From NCBI GenBank assembly GCA_037389465.1, contig JAZARR010000153.1:4449001-4513000 (forward strand): a stretch of DNA of 64,000 nt, given 5' to 3'. The notes beneath the pieces are model-generated. The model saw only the letters and a list, made by a program, of their open reading frames with translations, was not told the origin of the DNA and made no database searches. The position numbers and the translations under genes are program-made. The stretch is from Baylisascaris procyonis (Eukaryota; Nematoda; Chromadorea; Rhabditida; Ascarididae). Shown piece after piece: positions 50,970-63,867 of the stretch (its first letter is position 1; every line of letters begins with the position of its first letter).

Positions 50970-51165
50970 GTGACCTCTTGTGATCAAATAAGTTTTGTGA
51001 TCGCAGTGATCGTGAGAATCTTCATTTGTGTAACAGGCTATATGCCCACACTTGTTTCATCTTGATGTGGTATCTCTCCCTGTGGATTACGACCTCCCCA
51101 TGCCTTCGGGTCCGTAGCCGAAGCTATAAACAGGCTGCGGTCTTGCTTGCTTATCATTACTTATC
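50970..51165. repeat. Repeat copy B (inverted relative to 47694-47900)
   Basis: Partner of copy A, about 1 kb upstream of the reductase start codon. It contains a small palindrome, CTTCGG with CCGAAG, and GATCA clusters. The collinear matched blocks are given under copy A. Together the two copies bracket reductase exons 1 and 2. Confidence 0.6.
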
Positions 51166-51239
51166 GAGGTGCAGTCCTCCTACTCGTAGCAGACGAGTAA
51201 ATCACTGACGGCTAGAGTTCGGCATGTCGAATGCTTTCA

Positions 51240-53780
51240 GTTTGCTCATTTTTTCACTGACGAAATGAAATACATCCTCCATTTCAGGTTTATTTCATGA
51301 AAATGTGGTCGCCTCAGATATGTTGATGCAAGACTTCCTTAATGACCGCTACATTATCTCTTTTTCTGTGTATAAGGCCTCGGCTCATCTCTAAGCAATT
51401 AATCTCTCTGTTACAATTGAATTACTTACATGTAAGTGATGAAGTGTTTTTGGATGAAGTGGAATGTCGAAGAATACTCCCATCATTCTCTTTCTATACT
51501 TCAAAATGTTTTTAACAAATACTTCCTGGTGGTTTCCCCTCATAAAGCGTATCACTTGCTATCTATCCCTTTACAATCCTCAGATATGGAGATTGTATTA
51601 CAAGTTTTCGGCCTATAAGGATTGTCCGCTTTAATTTGCAATTCGACTCTTAAACATAACCTATCATTGTTAAACAAAGTCTCTTAGCTGACCACAAATT
51701 ACATTTTCTTCGTAAATTAATCTATACATTCCGATAGTGCGTTACACCGACGCGTTATCTTGATGCAACAGCTGAATAGCGGCAATCAATTGAAAGCTGA
51801 AATATTCTCTCGTCATTACCACTTCCGCCACTATCAGTGACACTACAATTCTCGCTCAATCAGACTGATGTTATATGTGACCATGTGACTGCGGCGTGGA
51901 TGTTATTGCGAAATACTTGCAAAGTTGTGTCGCAAATTACTGTTCCAGGAAATAACCGAGTAACACATCGCACATGGTTCATTCAAGCTATAAGTGCTTC
52001 TATTAAAGAATTCTGCAAACGCCCTAATATTGCTATTGTTTCTTATGTTCAACCTATCCATTGCACCCGCCAAATGTCTCATCTACGTTGTAAATGTGCG
52101 TTCTCTGATAGCTCACCGTTATTCGGTGATTACCTATATGGAAGATGTAAATTTTTTTTCTTCGCTAAGAGACCATTTTTTATTGTGAGATATTGTAGTG
52201 TTCATATGAAGAGAAATGCGTTAATTTAAAATAAACGTTCGAAATGCTTTGTTTTAAGCACAACTTAATGGTTGCTTGTAAAATGTTCAATGGGTTATTC
52301 GATGTGAATGCCTCATCTCTAGTTGTCAAAATTGAAAATGCAACCGCAGAGTTAAATGCTTCGAATCATACGAGCGTTTATTCTTTGTTCGCAAAAATCC
52401 TGTAGCTTTTTCTCCTCGCAAACATACATTGTTTGGACGAAACTATCAACTGATATAATGCAAGCCTTCTCGCTCATTGTTTTCATAGATGCTTTCTCAT
52501 TAATCCCATTTGTATTTTAATAAGAACTTCTGCTATTCATCAGTTCGGTGTCTTTAAAATACTGGCTTGCCGCCGTATGACGTAAGTGCATTCATTGCCT
52601 CTCATTCGTATTGAAAATGAATGAATAAATGAATCAATAAATCGAATAATAAATTAATGACTTTATTAAATTGCATGACAATATTGCAAATGTTGAAGAC
52701 TTCGATTTCTGATATGATATAGGATCTTTAACCCATGGTCAGGAAATATAGTACACCTCCACTAAGTTCCCTCACAATTTAAAACAACTTTCTATACCTA
52801 TATTCTTCCTTACGCTTATTCGCGACACTTTTATCCTACGTCAGCATGGTCTTATACCTATCTGTACAAGTAGATCGCTTCCCAAATTTTGAGCACTTCC
52901 CTAAATGTGACCTTCAATCTTCTAAACTTTAGAAGAACCCAACAAACTTCTGACCATTAAAATGCAAATAAGCGTGAGAAAACTGCTAGACGTCCGATTT
53001 ACTGCATAAATAAATAATGACATATTTTTTAGCGAATCATCACTATTCATCGCATTGAAATGCGTTACTAACGTGCTCGATCGCGTAGAGACACGTCATC
53101 AAGTGTGTTTCTGAAAAAAAAAATTTTTCATTCGCATTTGCTGTCCTCTCTAAGCGCAAAGCCTAGACAGTTCACTCGTTGCGTCAATATTGCATAATCG
53201 TCGCAACGTTTTGCAGCATTGTTGAGTCATTCGATGCCATCTCTCATATAAATTCAAGCATTACTTCATCGGCAGATAATTGTGTGATACTTCTCGTTCA
53301 TTCCTTTACGTCACATCTGGACATATGCGACATTTTGCTAACTATTTTAGTTTTATTTATTTTTAATATGTAGTAGAAATATTATTGATTCGAGTAATTG
53401 TTGAAAGTAATAAACTCAAAATAGTGTTGAACTTATATAGTTATGAATTTTCGTTGAAAATTATGTGAAAATGAAAGCTGATGGCACGCAGATTGTTCGC
53501 TTTGTGTACATGTGAACGTTTTAAGGTGAAGTTAAGTTCTCTGCAAATGGCTAATGGAAGTACTTTATTCTTCCAAGTGCACGTGAAATGCTGTTATCGC
53601 TCTCATTCTTGTGAAATTTTTCCAGTATTAGGATTTCTTTCGCTTATATAAAGTTGGTTTTAAATGGTTATTGTAGATGCAAAGCAACACGAGATAAGAA
53701 TGTCATATAGAATTGAAACTAAATATTAGTAGATCGAGAAAATATTTTTGGTAACTTATCTCCTTTAATTTATTGTGAAA
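51240..53780. other. Spacer without a recognised gene
   Basis: AT-rich DNA. The frame of 130 codons at 51837-52229 overlaps another open frame on the same strand and has no protein-like features. I see no RNA gene or structured repeat. Confidence 0.5.
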
Positions 53781-53799
53781 ATCAGTGAAGACGGCAAAA

Positions 53800-53965
53800 T
53801 TTAGTGTTTGAGGCGGGGCCCCAGGGTCCCCCCTTGTGAAATGATGAACACACCTCGCGAGGACAAGGAAGCTTTTCGCCCCGGCTAGGATCCCGCGGGA
53901 AGGTTTGAGTTCTCAGAATCCTCGGTGGGGTAGAAGCTTGGAAAACACCCGGTTCTGTTGCGAGA
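53800..53965. repeat. GC-rich repeat fragment, related to 50600-50760
   Basis: The block has GGGGCCCC-type runs and is open on the minus strand for 63 codons (TEPGVFQASTPPRILRTQ). Its right half resembles the fragment at 50600-50760 in direct orientation. I read it as a relic of a mobile element. Confidence 0.35.
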
Positions 53966-54013
53966 CTTTTCACATCGTTTTCACACTGTGCATTATCGTT
54001 TCCATGCTATCGT

Positions 54014-54143
54014 GCTGTGATAATCAAACATTGTTTCTACCGTTGTTTCCTGTTGTTCTTAACTCTCGGAATTGGTGCTCTGCTGTATGTCGCCTACGTA
54101 CCAGGCAGACGAAATTTTCTCTACATCAGAAACAGAAAAGACG
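54014..54143 (+). CDS. Possible exon with a membrane-anchor segment
   Basis: The plus frame reads CFYRCFLLFLTLGIGALLYV and then a basic stretch (PGRRNFLYIRNRKDE), as in a type II membrane anchor. It reaches a GTATGA donor at 54144 in phase 2. No in-frame ATG is close, and the two nearest acceptors give early stops in that phase. A second frame (MLSCCDNQTLFLPLFP) is also open. Confidence 0.22.
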
Positions 54144-54485
54144 AGTATGAAAAGAGGGGAGGGGAAGCTAACTATGAAACGCCTACTGCAGTGGGCTTTT
54201 CTTTGAGCACCTTATGGATGACACAAGTTTACATTAACGCTATGTCGCACTGCTCATTGATAGGTTGCGAGTGTGTTCATTCATTCGAGACATACTTCCC
54301 TTTCACATAAGGGGTTTCGTTATGCATTTTGACTGTGTCCATATTATCCTGATATCATCTTTCACGATGAACTATTGTTTCTCTTAGGACACATATACGC
54401 CATGTTGCCTTTTAGCGTTTCTTACTCTAACACTGCAGCACACAGTTCCGTCGTCTTCCTTGACTTAATAGAGGATTTTTTTCAG

Positions 54486-54584
54486 CTTGCAACCATAGAA
54501 TTTGCGCTCAGAGGTGACGAAATCAAAAGTAGATTTCAGTCGAGAGTAGGCAAAATCGAGAGTAGGCTCTATTCAGCGTTGATG
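54486..54584 (+). CDS. Possible exon, helical, upstream of the RBR ligase gene
   Basis: A seven-T tract and CAG acceptor (ends 54485) and a GTAACT donor frame 33 codons (LATIEFALRGDEIKSRFQSR at the start, SALM at the end). Both ends are phase 0, which also matches the start of the exon at 56060. It could be an upstream exon of the ligase gene, but the ligase gene has its own ATG at 56069. Confidence 0.28.
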
Positions 54585-56059
54585 GTAACTGTGATGCTGA
54601 TAAGATTCATAAATCACTCTAAAAAACCACGCATAAGGTCATTCCGAAAGTCGAATGCTTTGAATTTCCTAGTGCTTATGAGATCTTTCGTGTGCGATGA
54701 GGCTTACAGTCAGGATTACTGGATTAAGGTCTTTCCAAGTCCCAAGACAGGCTGACAGTAGTTCAGGTGCCTCAGCTCATACGGATCACCAGCGTAGGTC
54801 GATGATTGCTGTCTTTGCTTGGTAATGGAGTTAGTAGATAGCTGGCTGATCCACTTTTGTCCGGAAGTGTTCTAGGCCGTGTTGTTTTCTTGGAATTATT
54901 CAAAATTTGAACTTAAGATATATTGTTGCTTCTCTGAGTGCGACTTTTTAAAAAAGTTTTTTATATGTGATCGTTTCTGTGGCGAATTAGAGCCCTAATG
55001 AGGTTAAGTTGCATAAGATGTGACGTTCGATTACTAGAAAGGCGTCGAATTAATTCACAGCATAACTAAATGGTGATTCACAACCAGTTGATTATCGATT
55101 CGGTTCTTAACTTTCCCGATTTGTTGTAAGTCTTCTATCGTTTCATAGTAGCGAATGATGATTTCATCGCCACATTTGGCATATGATGTCGTGCTCATGT
55201 GACTGGCATGCCTATTCATATCGCCTTCTATAGGCATTCTCTTTCCCTATAGTCGTAGCACATATTGAGGTGCTAGAAGGTTTGCTACAAGAGCGAAATT
55301 GAAAGACAGAGAAGCAAGAGCAAGAGTTGTTCAAGTTGTGCTCATCGTCTAAAAATTTTTGTTCACCTATTTCGGCGTTTATACGTCATTGAAATGTGTA
55401 TTTGAACTCCTCGTCGAAAATTCCCCTTCGGGAACCCGAAATCGTGGAAAACTAGAAATCCTGAAGAAAGCCTGCAAATTTTGTGCGGTTGAAACAAGTT
55501 GGTTGACTCAGCATTTTGGTTCTACGTCCTTGATTACTTCCGAGTCGTTTTTGATGGTTTATCCGCATGAAATCGTATGGGCGATCTATGATAGGATTGG
55601 TTGGTTACCAATAGAAAAATGAGCGAGAGTCTGGTGCAAATCCATGACATTCAACTTGACGGCTGAGCGCTGTACTATTGGAGTGCTGCGAAGGTAACTG
55701 TGAGATATGAGTGATGCAAGCGGATAGTTTTCGATGGGCCGTTATAAAATGGCTATCATCTTTGTCTCAGGCAGACCTAATGTTGACTCTAAGACAAGAC
55801 CTTAATTGAAGACAGAATTGTTTTAGTAGCGAACAGAGAATGAGACAACGATCGTAGAGCATTTTTGATCCTCTCCATTAATTGTACAAAACCTTTTCAC
55901 TCTATTCAATCGAAGTCTGCCTTCTGCAGTTTCCTGACAGATGGATATTCAGAACGTGACAAATGTGCATTTTGCATCAATTATGTGCAGTGATGTTCCG
56001 ATTCATTTGAGTGTTATCAGTGTTGGCTTTCTTCAAATATCGTTTGTGTCTTGTTTTAG

Positions 56060-59000
56060 CTGAGCGTTATGCCACAGCATTTTGACGATGAAATTCCCGT
56101 CGCTCGACGGACCTCCAAAGATTTGAGGATTCACCGTGTCGTCCGCAGGTTTCTTTTTCTTCATATGTGTTTTTACTTATTTATATAGGTAGTTTCGAAT
56201 CTTTAGACGTAGCTATAATGTCACTTTTAATCAGCAGTCATGTAAGGATTTGAGTTCCTATTTGCCTCTTGACCCTTTATTTGTTCTTGAAACGGTCCGC
56301 AAATTCTTTTTCCTCTGAGCTCGGCCACATGCTGCGTAATCTGACAACAGGATAAGGGATTAGGGTCTTTATCATGCCTGAATAAAAGCAGCAATAGAAG
56401 CGATGGGGGGAATCATACGACGAAGGGGGGGGGGTATGGGCCGGGAAGGTGGACATCACTGAGACTTAATTTTGGCACCAGTTATGCCGCCACCATGTCA
56501 ATAAGCATCGAACACTCCGCCCGCCTCACGCTCAAACCACTTCGCGATTGCCATGCGTACCGCTGCCGGTTCGAACCACCCTTGCGGTGACGGCACTTCT
56601 TGCGAAAAGCTAGAAGCATATTGATGGCTCTGTAAGCAAACACGCTTTCCTTTCACACGCACCGGTCTTTGCATTTTCCTCAAGGGATTTGTGAAGAATT
56701 CGCTTTGTCTTACGATCATCGCTTCTTCGTTCTGCATGAAAGCAGTTGATCTATAAATAACCGATCACCCCTTACACTCAGTATTGTAATTGTCAGGTCT
56801 TTCAGTATGTCTTTCGGTGTCCTATTACTGACTAAAAGTAAAGCAGGCATTTCTCTCGGACAGAGCCAGGTGTTTAAGAATGTTCTCTATTGTAATGTTG
56901 TCGTCAGATTACTTCGATTTCATGTACGTAGAGTTGTTAAACGAAGACCATTTCAATAGTTCAAGAAAGTTTTGAAACTTCTTCACCTATATTGGCCCTT
57001 CGAATCATTTGGGGGAGGGGGGTTAAACGGATCTAATTTCCATTATTGTTACGACCCCTGGTTTATACTACAAAAATCATTCCGATTGTGCAGGTAAACG
57101 CATTAAACTTTTCAAAGCATCTCACAGTTCCTTCGTTATGATCCTCGGAATTCAATGCGGTCCACGTTGACTCACACACTCTCCGAAGGCATGTGCCTGC
57201 AAACTTCCATGTTACTGGCATTCTATGCTAGTTGCACTCTCATCGCTTAAAAAGTTTGCACTGTTTTCAATTACAGAGACATATGGCCGGATTACATCAG
57301 TAAACAAATGGTCCAAAATGAAACTTTCTGCAATGCTTACGCATATTTGGACTCCTCGAATACGGTTGATCCGTCGATATGGATGAATGCTGGTCGTTCC
57401 GAATCGGTGAGCGTTCTACGACAAGCTCTTGTAATGTGTAGTGTTGTGTGGGTCAGTATTGGCGCCATTAGGCTCGATATGAGACTCCATCGATTCGATT
57501 TCCCATTGGGACGTAAAATTTCCACTGTCAAAATTCCTCAGTTGTTTCCACTTATTTAGTTAGGAAAAACAATTTCGTATAAAAATTTGAAAATTCTACA
57601 CGTAAATTGCTCGATTTTCACTCGCATCAGTTGAGAGTGATTTTATCGTAAAACGGAGAGTGATTGTTGGCAACTCTGCAAGAATTTCTTATATCTATGC
57701 ATCTTGGTTGAGTTGTTCTTCCTTGTTTATTTAGTTTGTTCAGTCGATTTGCTTATTACTTCTCAATTTTTATCTTTGTTTTTATTTCTTTTTTTTTCGT
57801 TCTAGACGGGTCTGACGAGATTCCCAGCGATAGAGTTGCCCGATCCTTTTGGTATGCGTACTTTTTATATGAAATATTCACTCAATAAAAAATACCGATG
57901 GGAATTGGACGACGAGCTGTCTGAGAATGTCTGCAATTATCAGGTGTGAATATAGAAGAGTTTTATTGTTTATCAATTGTCATTATAATACATAATTTTC
58001 TTGAAGATGAGCATTTGCTACAAATGAGGCAACATCATCTTGCATTCTAATGAGCCTTGAATTTTTATGAGGGTTTCAGTTTTATTCCCTTATGACTACT
58101 GTTAATCAGTTAATCGATTCATACTCAAAGTGAGGAAATTTACCCGCTAAGAAATTCTTCAGTGCTTAGAAATTGAGCAGAAAATTTTGCGAAGTCAAAT
58201 CCGTCAGAATTTCACGACAGTCATTTTCAGCGATATTTTAGCCATATGAAAGTCATCTTCTTACGATTTTTCAGCGATATAAGTATTATACTCGATGTTT
58301 TAGAGTGTTCAAAATAAACATCGATGTTCTATACTAAGTAAAATTTCAACTTTATTGATCATCATTTTGTTTAGTTTGTTAGCCTAAGCCGATCTATTTC
58401 CTATGCGTAGAAAGCGGTATTGGTCGAGTTCAGAACTTTTTTAGAAAATCAGCTGACCATAATTGCCATTAAATTTGTAAGTCGACGGGAGTTTGTGTAT
58501 ATTAGGGCATAGAAATATGCGAACATCAATAACAGTTCGAAAATAGATCCCTTCTTTTACATGAGATTTGTATGATCTCAAATGGGATGGGCAATGAGTA
58601 TCGATTGATCTATTGGTGATCGCTCCTAAGAATGCATTTTAGAATGAATCGGTGCATTTGAAGACATCATATTTGCGAACTGTAACACATGACACTGGTT
58701 GGTTATATAAGTATGGATGTTTTTGGCGAAAGCGGAATAAAGTTTATGGAGTGGAATATGCGACGGTCAAAGATGGAGAAGTGATACGCCGATATGCAAA
58801 TAAGGCCAATAAATATGACCTCTTAAAGTGAGTGCTATGACAATTGAAGGCGCTTAAGTATTGGCTGGCTGTTTCTCGACTTTGTCTATGCTAGTTTTCA
58901 CTAGTAGACAAAGAAATTCTGAAATCTGGCCAGAGAGCGTGCCAATTTTGTTTTTGAAATACAAAGGAATGAGGAATTGCATCCAGAGTTGCAAACGACA

Positions 59001-62000
59001 TCCCTATAATGCTAGTCAAATATTGACGCACGTTGTCATATTTTCGCAGCGTTTGCCGCATCACAAGGTCAGTGATGATTGCGACAGAAACTTAACTTTC
59101 GAAACTCATATCGGCATATTCACTTTTCTGCCGGGAACGATTCTGCACTCTGATCGAATTCTTTCTGGTTGTTTCGAATGTGCTAAGTGCAAGTTTATTC
59201 TATTCAGGGCGGAGCTGGTCGCATATTAAACTTTTCAGCTTTTTTGCCTCAACTTCATGTCGGTTTTCTGTCCTCTGCATCAATCAAAAATCCATAGTAT
59301 ATGATATAAGTAAGATGAATAACAGGGAGGTGTGCCGTTACAGTATACAATGCGGCTCAACACGTTTTCTTCATAGGTTTGTACAGAATGCAAATGTTGC
59401 AATCAGTACGTCGTCCGCATTATCTGAAGCCATTTTATCGTTATATACTATTAATATTTTGCGATTCTTATGACAGTTCAGTGCTGTCACACTTTCCGCT
59501 TCTTTCTGCTTTTTTAGGAAATCCCGGGCTTATTCAGCTTCTACAATGCTGACTTTCTAAACACAGAGTAATTTTGAAAAACATAAGAAAAGATTTAGTT
59601 TGAGATGTTGTTAACAAATTGGTAACCTTTTTCTTATACGAAGCTGCAAATACCCGAAAGGTCCAAAAACTTAAAATTCAAGGAAGCAATTGACACATAC
59701 GTCGTCTGCATATAGAGCATCGAAATGTTTGCGGGTGCGTTTGACGTTCGTTTCTCACTACCTTTTTCCGTAAGCATAAGAGCGAGGCATTGAGTAATGG
59801 TTTTAAACATCAGATAATGGATCACCGCTGAGAGTTGTAAAACTGTAGTTTACGATTCGCAAGTATCATGAAAACAGATCACATTGACTTATGGAAGTGG
59901 ATGAATATATAATCCCGGACTTGAACCACAGTACTATTGAAAGTGTTGTGTTGTATCGCCACGAATGAGATATTCTGGTAATGGTGTCAGCTAAAAGATT
60001 TGCTTCGCTGCGACGAAACGAACACTGTGCACATTCGTAAACGCTGCGTTACAATTCTGCGTTTGGCAAGAAACCGATTGTGTGACCATGAGAGTTGTCT
60101 TCTTTTCGTTGCAATGAAATATCAATGTGACTCCTATCGAACTTTCCAGCATACTATTTCAGGAAACCGAGGAAGCCTCGAAAAGGAAAAACTCGCTGGA
60201 GTAGAGCGGAAGTGACCTACCAACCTGAGTATGATGAATGGAGCAATAACCCCGAGCTTCATGTCCTCTATAAGACAACGACAAACAGTTGGGACAGTCG
60301 CGTACGGAACAAGTGTGATAAGTAAGCTTCAGAGTGCTACTTTTGCAAACTATTGTGCCTGCATCTCTCTCTCTTTTTCTGTCTTTGCCTCTCTCTATTC
60401 CTCTATGCGTGTGTGTGTGTGCATGGCGTGTGCGTGTGCGTGTGTGCGTGCGCGCGTGTGAGTGCACGTGCGTGCGTGTGTAGTGTGTGTGCTTGCGCGC
60501 GCCTGTGTGTACACATATGCGTGCGCGTGTGTGTGTGTGTGTGTGGCGTGCGTGTGTGCGTATGTGTGCGTGTTCGCGTGTTCGCCGAGTAGTTTCATTC
60601 ACAGACCACATGAGGTTATATAATGAAACTTTTATCAGAGTGTAGTGTGTATAAAATGACCACTCACCCACGTTCAGCCTCCTCGATTTCGTCGTTTCGA
60701 GTCTTTAGCATCTGGATTTTGTTCCAGAATAGAGTGGATGCTGTCTAGAAGCGAAGTGTGCATCGGGAACTTCTGTAGCTGGTTGGTGATATTGGATGAG
60801 ATGTGAGACGGCATTTTGATGTTTTCTCTATAACATTAGTACGGCCAATTATATCGATCGAGGATTGGTCAAAAAATCCTCATGTTATCCCACCTTCATG
60901 ATATGTATTTCGACGTTGTCTACTGGAAATCAAGTTTTTGGTGATAATGCGCATTTAGCCGGTATGGTTTGTTTCCAATATCAGCTTAAGAAGTGCTCAA
61001 ATTATCGTTGTTCTACAAGTTGCCTGTTGTCATAAATGATTTCAGGACCGATGAGAGGAAGTAAGCAGTATTGTTCACATAATGGCCAGCGATTTATTGC
61101 AGGAAGTAGACATGCCTTTCAAAATTTGCTTCTAAGGACTGGAACATTCTTAGCACTTCTGTGGTCAAACATTCTTCCCTGTTTGTTGCGATACTATGCG
61201 CCAGTGATGTTTTCCCGACGGTCCAAACGCCAATGTTTTCTAGCTTGTTGAACATTGCGCACGACATGGCGTGTTTTAGTTAGCAAACAAAAAACCGCCT
61301 CCAAATCGCCATGTCTTTCCATTTCCGTATCCAAGGGCATGCATATTTGGCGCTGTTTTTTATTGTGTTTCTGCCCTCCATATGTGGGGAAACTATCTGA
61401 CCTCATTTCGCCGAAGGAGGCATATGAGCCTCCTGCAGGGCCTCTTCCGTGCTGTCCGCCTTCTACTTGAACCGTTGTGAACTAATCTGATGTCTTCGTA
61501 TATAAAAATCAAGAAATATAATTATCGTTTTCAGAAAGGTCGAGCTAAAAAAGAGGGAGTCGCGGAAGAACTTCCTAAAGAAGCAATGTGACGCCAAAAT
61601 CGTCTGGCCCGATGATGTTTACAATGAACATGAAATCTATAACGTGGACGAGGACTTTGTAGAGTACTTGCCTTCTTCGCCCACCGAGATTAATAAACTG
61701 CCAACAGTCACCTACACCGTAATTAACAGCCTTCCTCAAAAAGAACGACGTCGGTCGAATAAGAGGGTAAGCTTATAACTTTGCATTAAGAGACGCATTG
61801 TACGTGACGTTCAAAATCGGGCTAAATGAACATGCCTTACGAAACTGTTTCAGTTCATTCACCAACCCTTATTTAGCCGATTGCATTAAGTAGCATTCAC
61901 TAGATATTACAATAAATTTCTCATCAGCGCTTGTTTTTTTCAGCATCCTCCGGACTACACGGATGCCTATAAGGATTGGCTATTCAGTGCACCAGGGGAA

Positions 62001-63804
62001 CGTCCCAAAACAACAAGTATCTCGTGCAACGTGTCAGAACACAACTCCGGATATGATACAGTAACGAAGGTTAACGAAGAAGTCAACCACATAACCGAAC
62101 CTCGTTTTTTAACCTCTGTTGTCATGCCCATCCCAGAACATATCACCCTTCGCGATTATGTGCTCGGTCGCTTTCCTGCTGCGAATCGTATCGAAAGGCT
62201 TCAACCCGAAACGTTTCTTGTTGCAGTGAATGGCGATGTTTTCGTCGAAGCATTGAATTCAACTCTATTCAGCGGTTACATCTCCATTCGCATGGACAGC
62301 ACTGAAACCGAGCTGAATCATCCGAGCGTGAGGTATGAAACGTCTAGTCGGCCATCGACTGGTGCAAATGTTTTTTTTTTTTTCATCAGAGAATTCTGGT
62401 GAAATTTCCTGGGGGTTTTAACGATCCGTTGAAATATCCGAAACATTTCTCACACATCAATGGTACTTTTGCGGTATATTTCCACGCAGATGGCTTGAAC
62501 CGCATACAATGGCAACAGTAGGGCAATTGGTTGCGGTATCTTTTTACTGGCGTTACTAGGTTTACCATTTTTCTGTTCTATGAATGCCACCGAGCTAATT
62601 CCAGCCAGTATCGTTCATCGTATATTACGAATAAGTGGAGCGGAGAGATTGTATATACAATACAGCATTGAGATTTCCAATCATTCTTTATATCCTGTTC
62701 GAAAAATTAGATGTTTCACGCAAATCTGCACACCTCTTCACACTACCATGTTGAATGAATGTATGGGGCCGATTGATTAGAAATATTGCAGCTTCCTTCA
62801 CTGTGTAATAATTAGTGAAATGTATCTTTGAGTAGTTTCTTTTTTCTTTCATTGAAGGTTGATAAAAGACTACGGGCTATTGTTTACGGCTTTCTTATGA
62901 GAGGTTTACGAACCTAGAAAGCACCGACTTTAATTCTCTCTTTCTCCTATATTAGCTGTTAGAAAGTCTGTAGGGATGCCTATGGTGCATTATTCGGGAG
63001 CAATTAAATTCCAGGTGGACTTTCAATGAAATCTCGGAGGTGCTTAACGGCGACAGCGGGTACAGTGTGCCTTCATCAAGCGGCGGCGCTGCGCTCTGCT
63101 GCAACGCAGTCAGAGTTTTGCCACCGTCGCTACTGTCAGAAGCGGATTGTTTCAACGAAGATGCTGTCAGGAAAAAGCTTGTTAGAGAATGGCTTGCAAC
63201 TACTCGTATGGTCAGTGCTTATAATTGGAATGTTGGATTGGTTAGCATAGGATACAGCTAATCTTAGTGAGTTTCGTTTGGTCTGATCGCATTCATTTTT
63301 TACTCATCACCTAGATGAATGAAGACACTCTCATCTCAATGTTAATGATTTGGACGAACGTATATCATCCCAGGAAACGCAAGTGACCATTCATTATTCG
63401 AGGTTAGTTCTGGTCTGGAAACATCTTTCGCCATATTCTTGATGATGGGCATTGCGTCCCGAATTTATCCACTGCCTTTTCCTCTCCTACTTTCCCTCCT
63501 CCATAAAGAATAGGACGAAGGCGATGATTTTTGTTAGTGAGTTTAAACTGCGCATGCTCACTCCTTTCCCTCGTACACAAGTGAGTTTGAATGACACCCA
63601 ACACGTTTTCCAGCAGTCAGCAGTGGAGGAAGCAGTCTATTCGAATACTTCAAACGTATGTGAAGTATGTCTTGGGGATGATCAGAACGGTTTCTCTCTT
63701 CATTGTGGTCATCACTTCTGTGCAACGTGTTGGGCGCTGAACGCACAGCAGTGTTTATCGACAGGAATCGTGCCGATCCAATGCATGGTAGGCCTGTTCA
63801 ACTT

Positions 63805-63867
<63 letters not shown>

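Noticed and set aside
51837..52229. 130-codon plus frame
   Set aside because: It overlaps another open frame on the same strand; there are no motifs and no splice partners.
56560..56585. GGTTCGAACC, resembling a tRNA B-box
   Set aside because: It is a palindrome inside the GC-rich coding relic and no A-box or cloverleaf accompanies it.
60159..60671. Longest frame in the window (170 codons, minus)
   Set aside because: It is the translation of the (GT)n microsatellite and lies antisense to a good RBR exon.
62387..62520. Possible extra plus exon in the RBR gene (RILVKFPGGFNDPLKYP)
   Set aside because: It needs the weaker GTGAGG donor and has no downstream donor in the phase required by the next exon. 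The direct splice 62332 to 63015 fits well.
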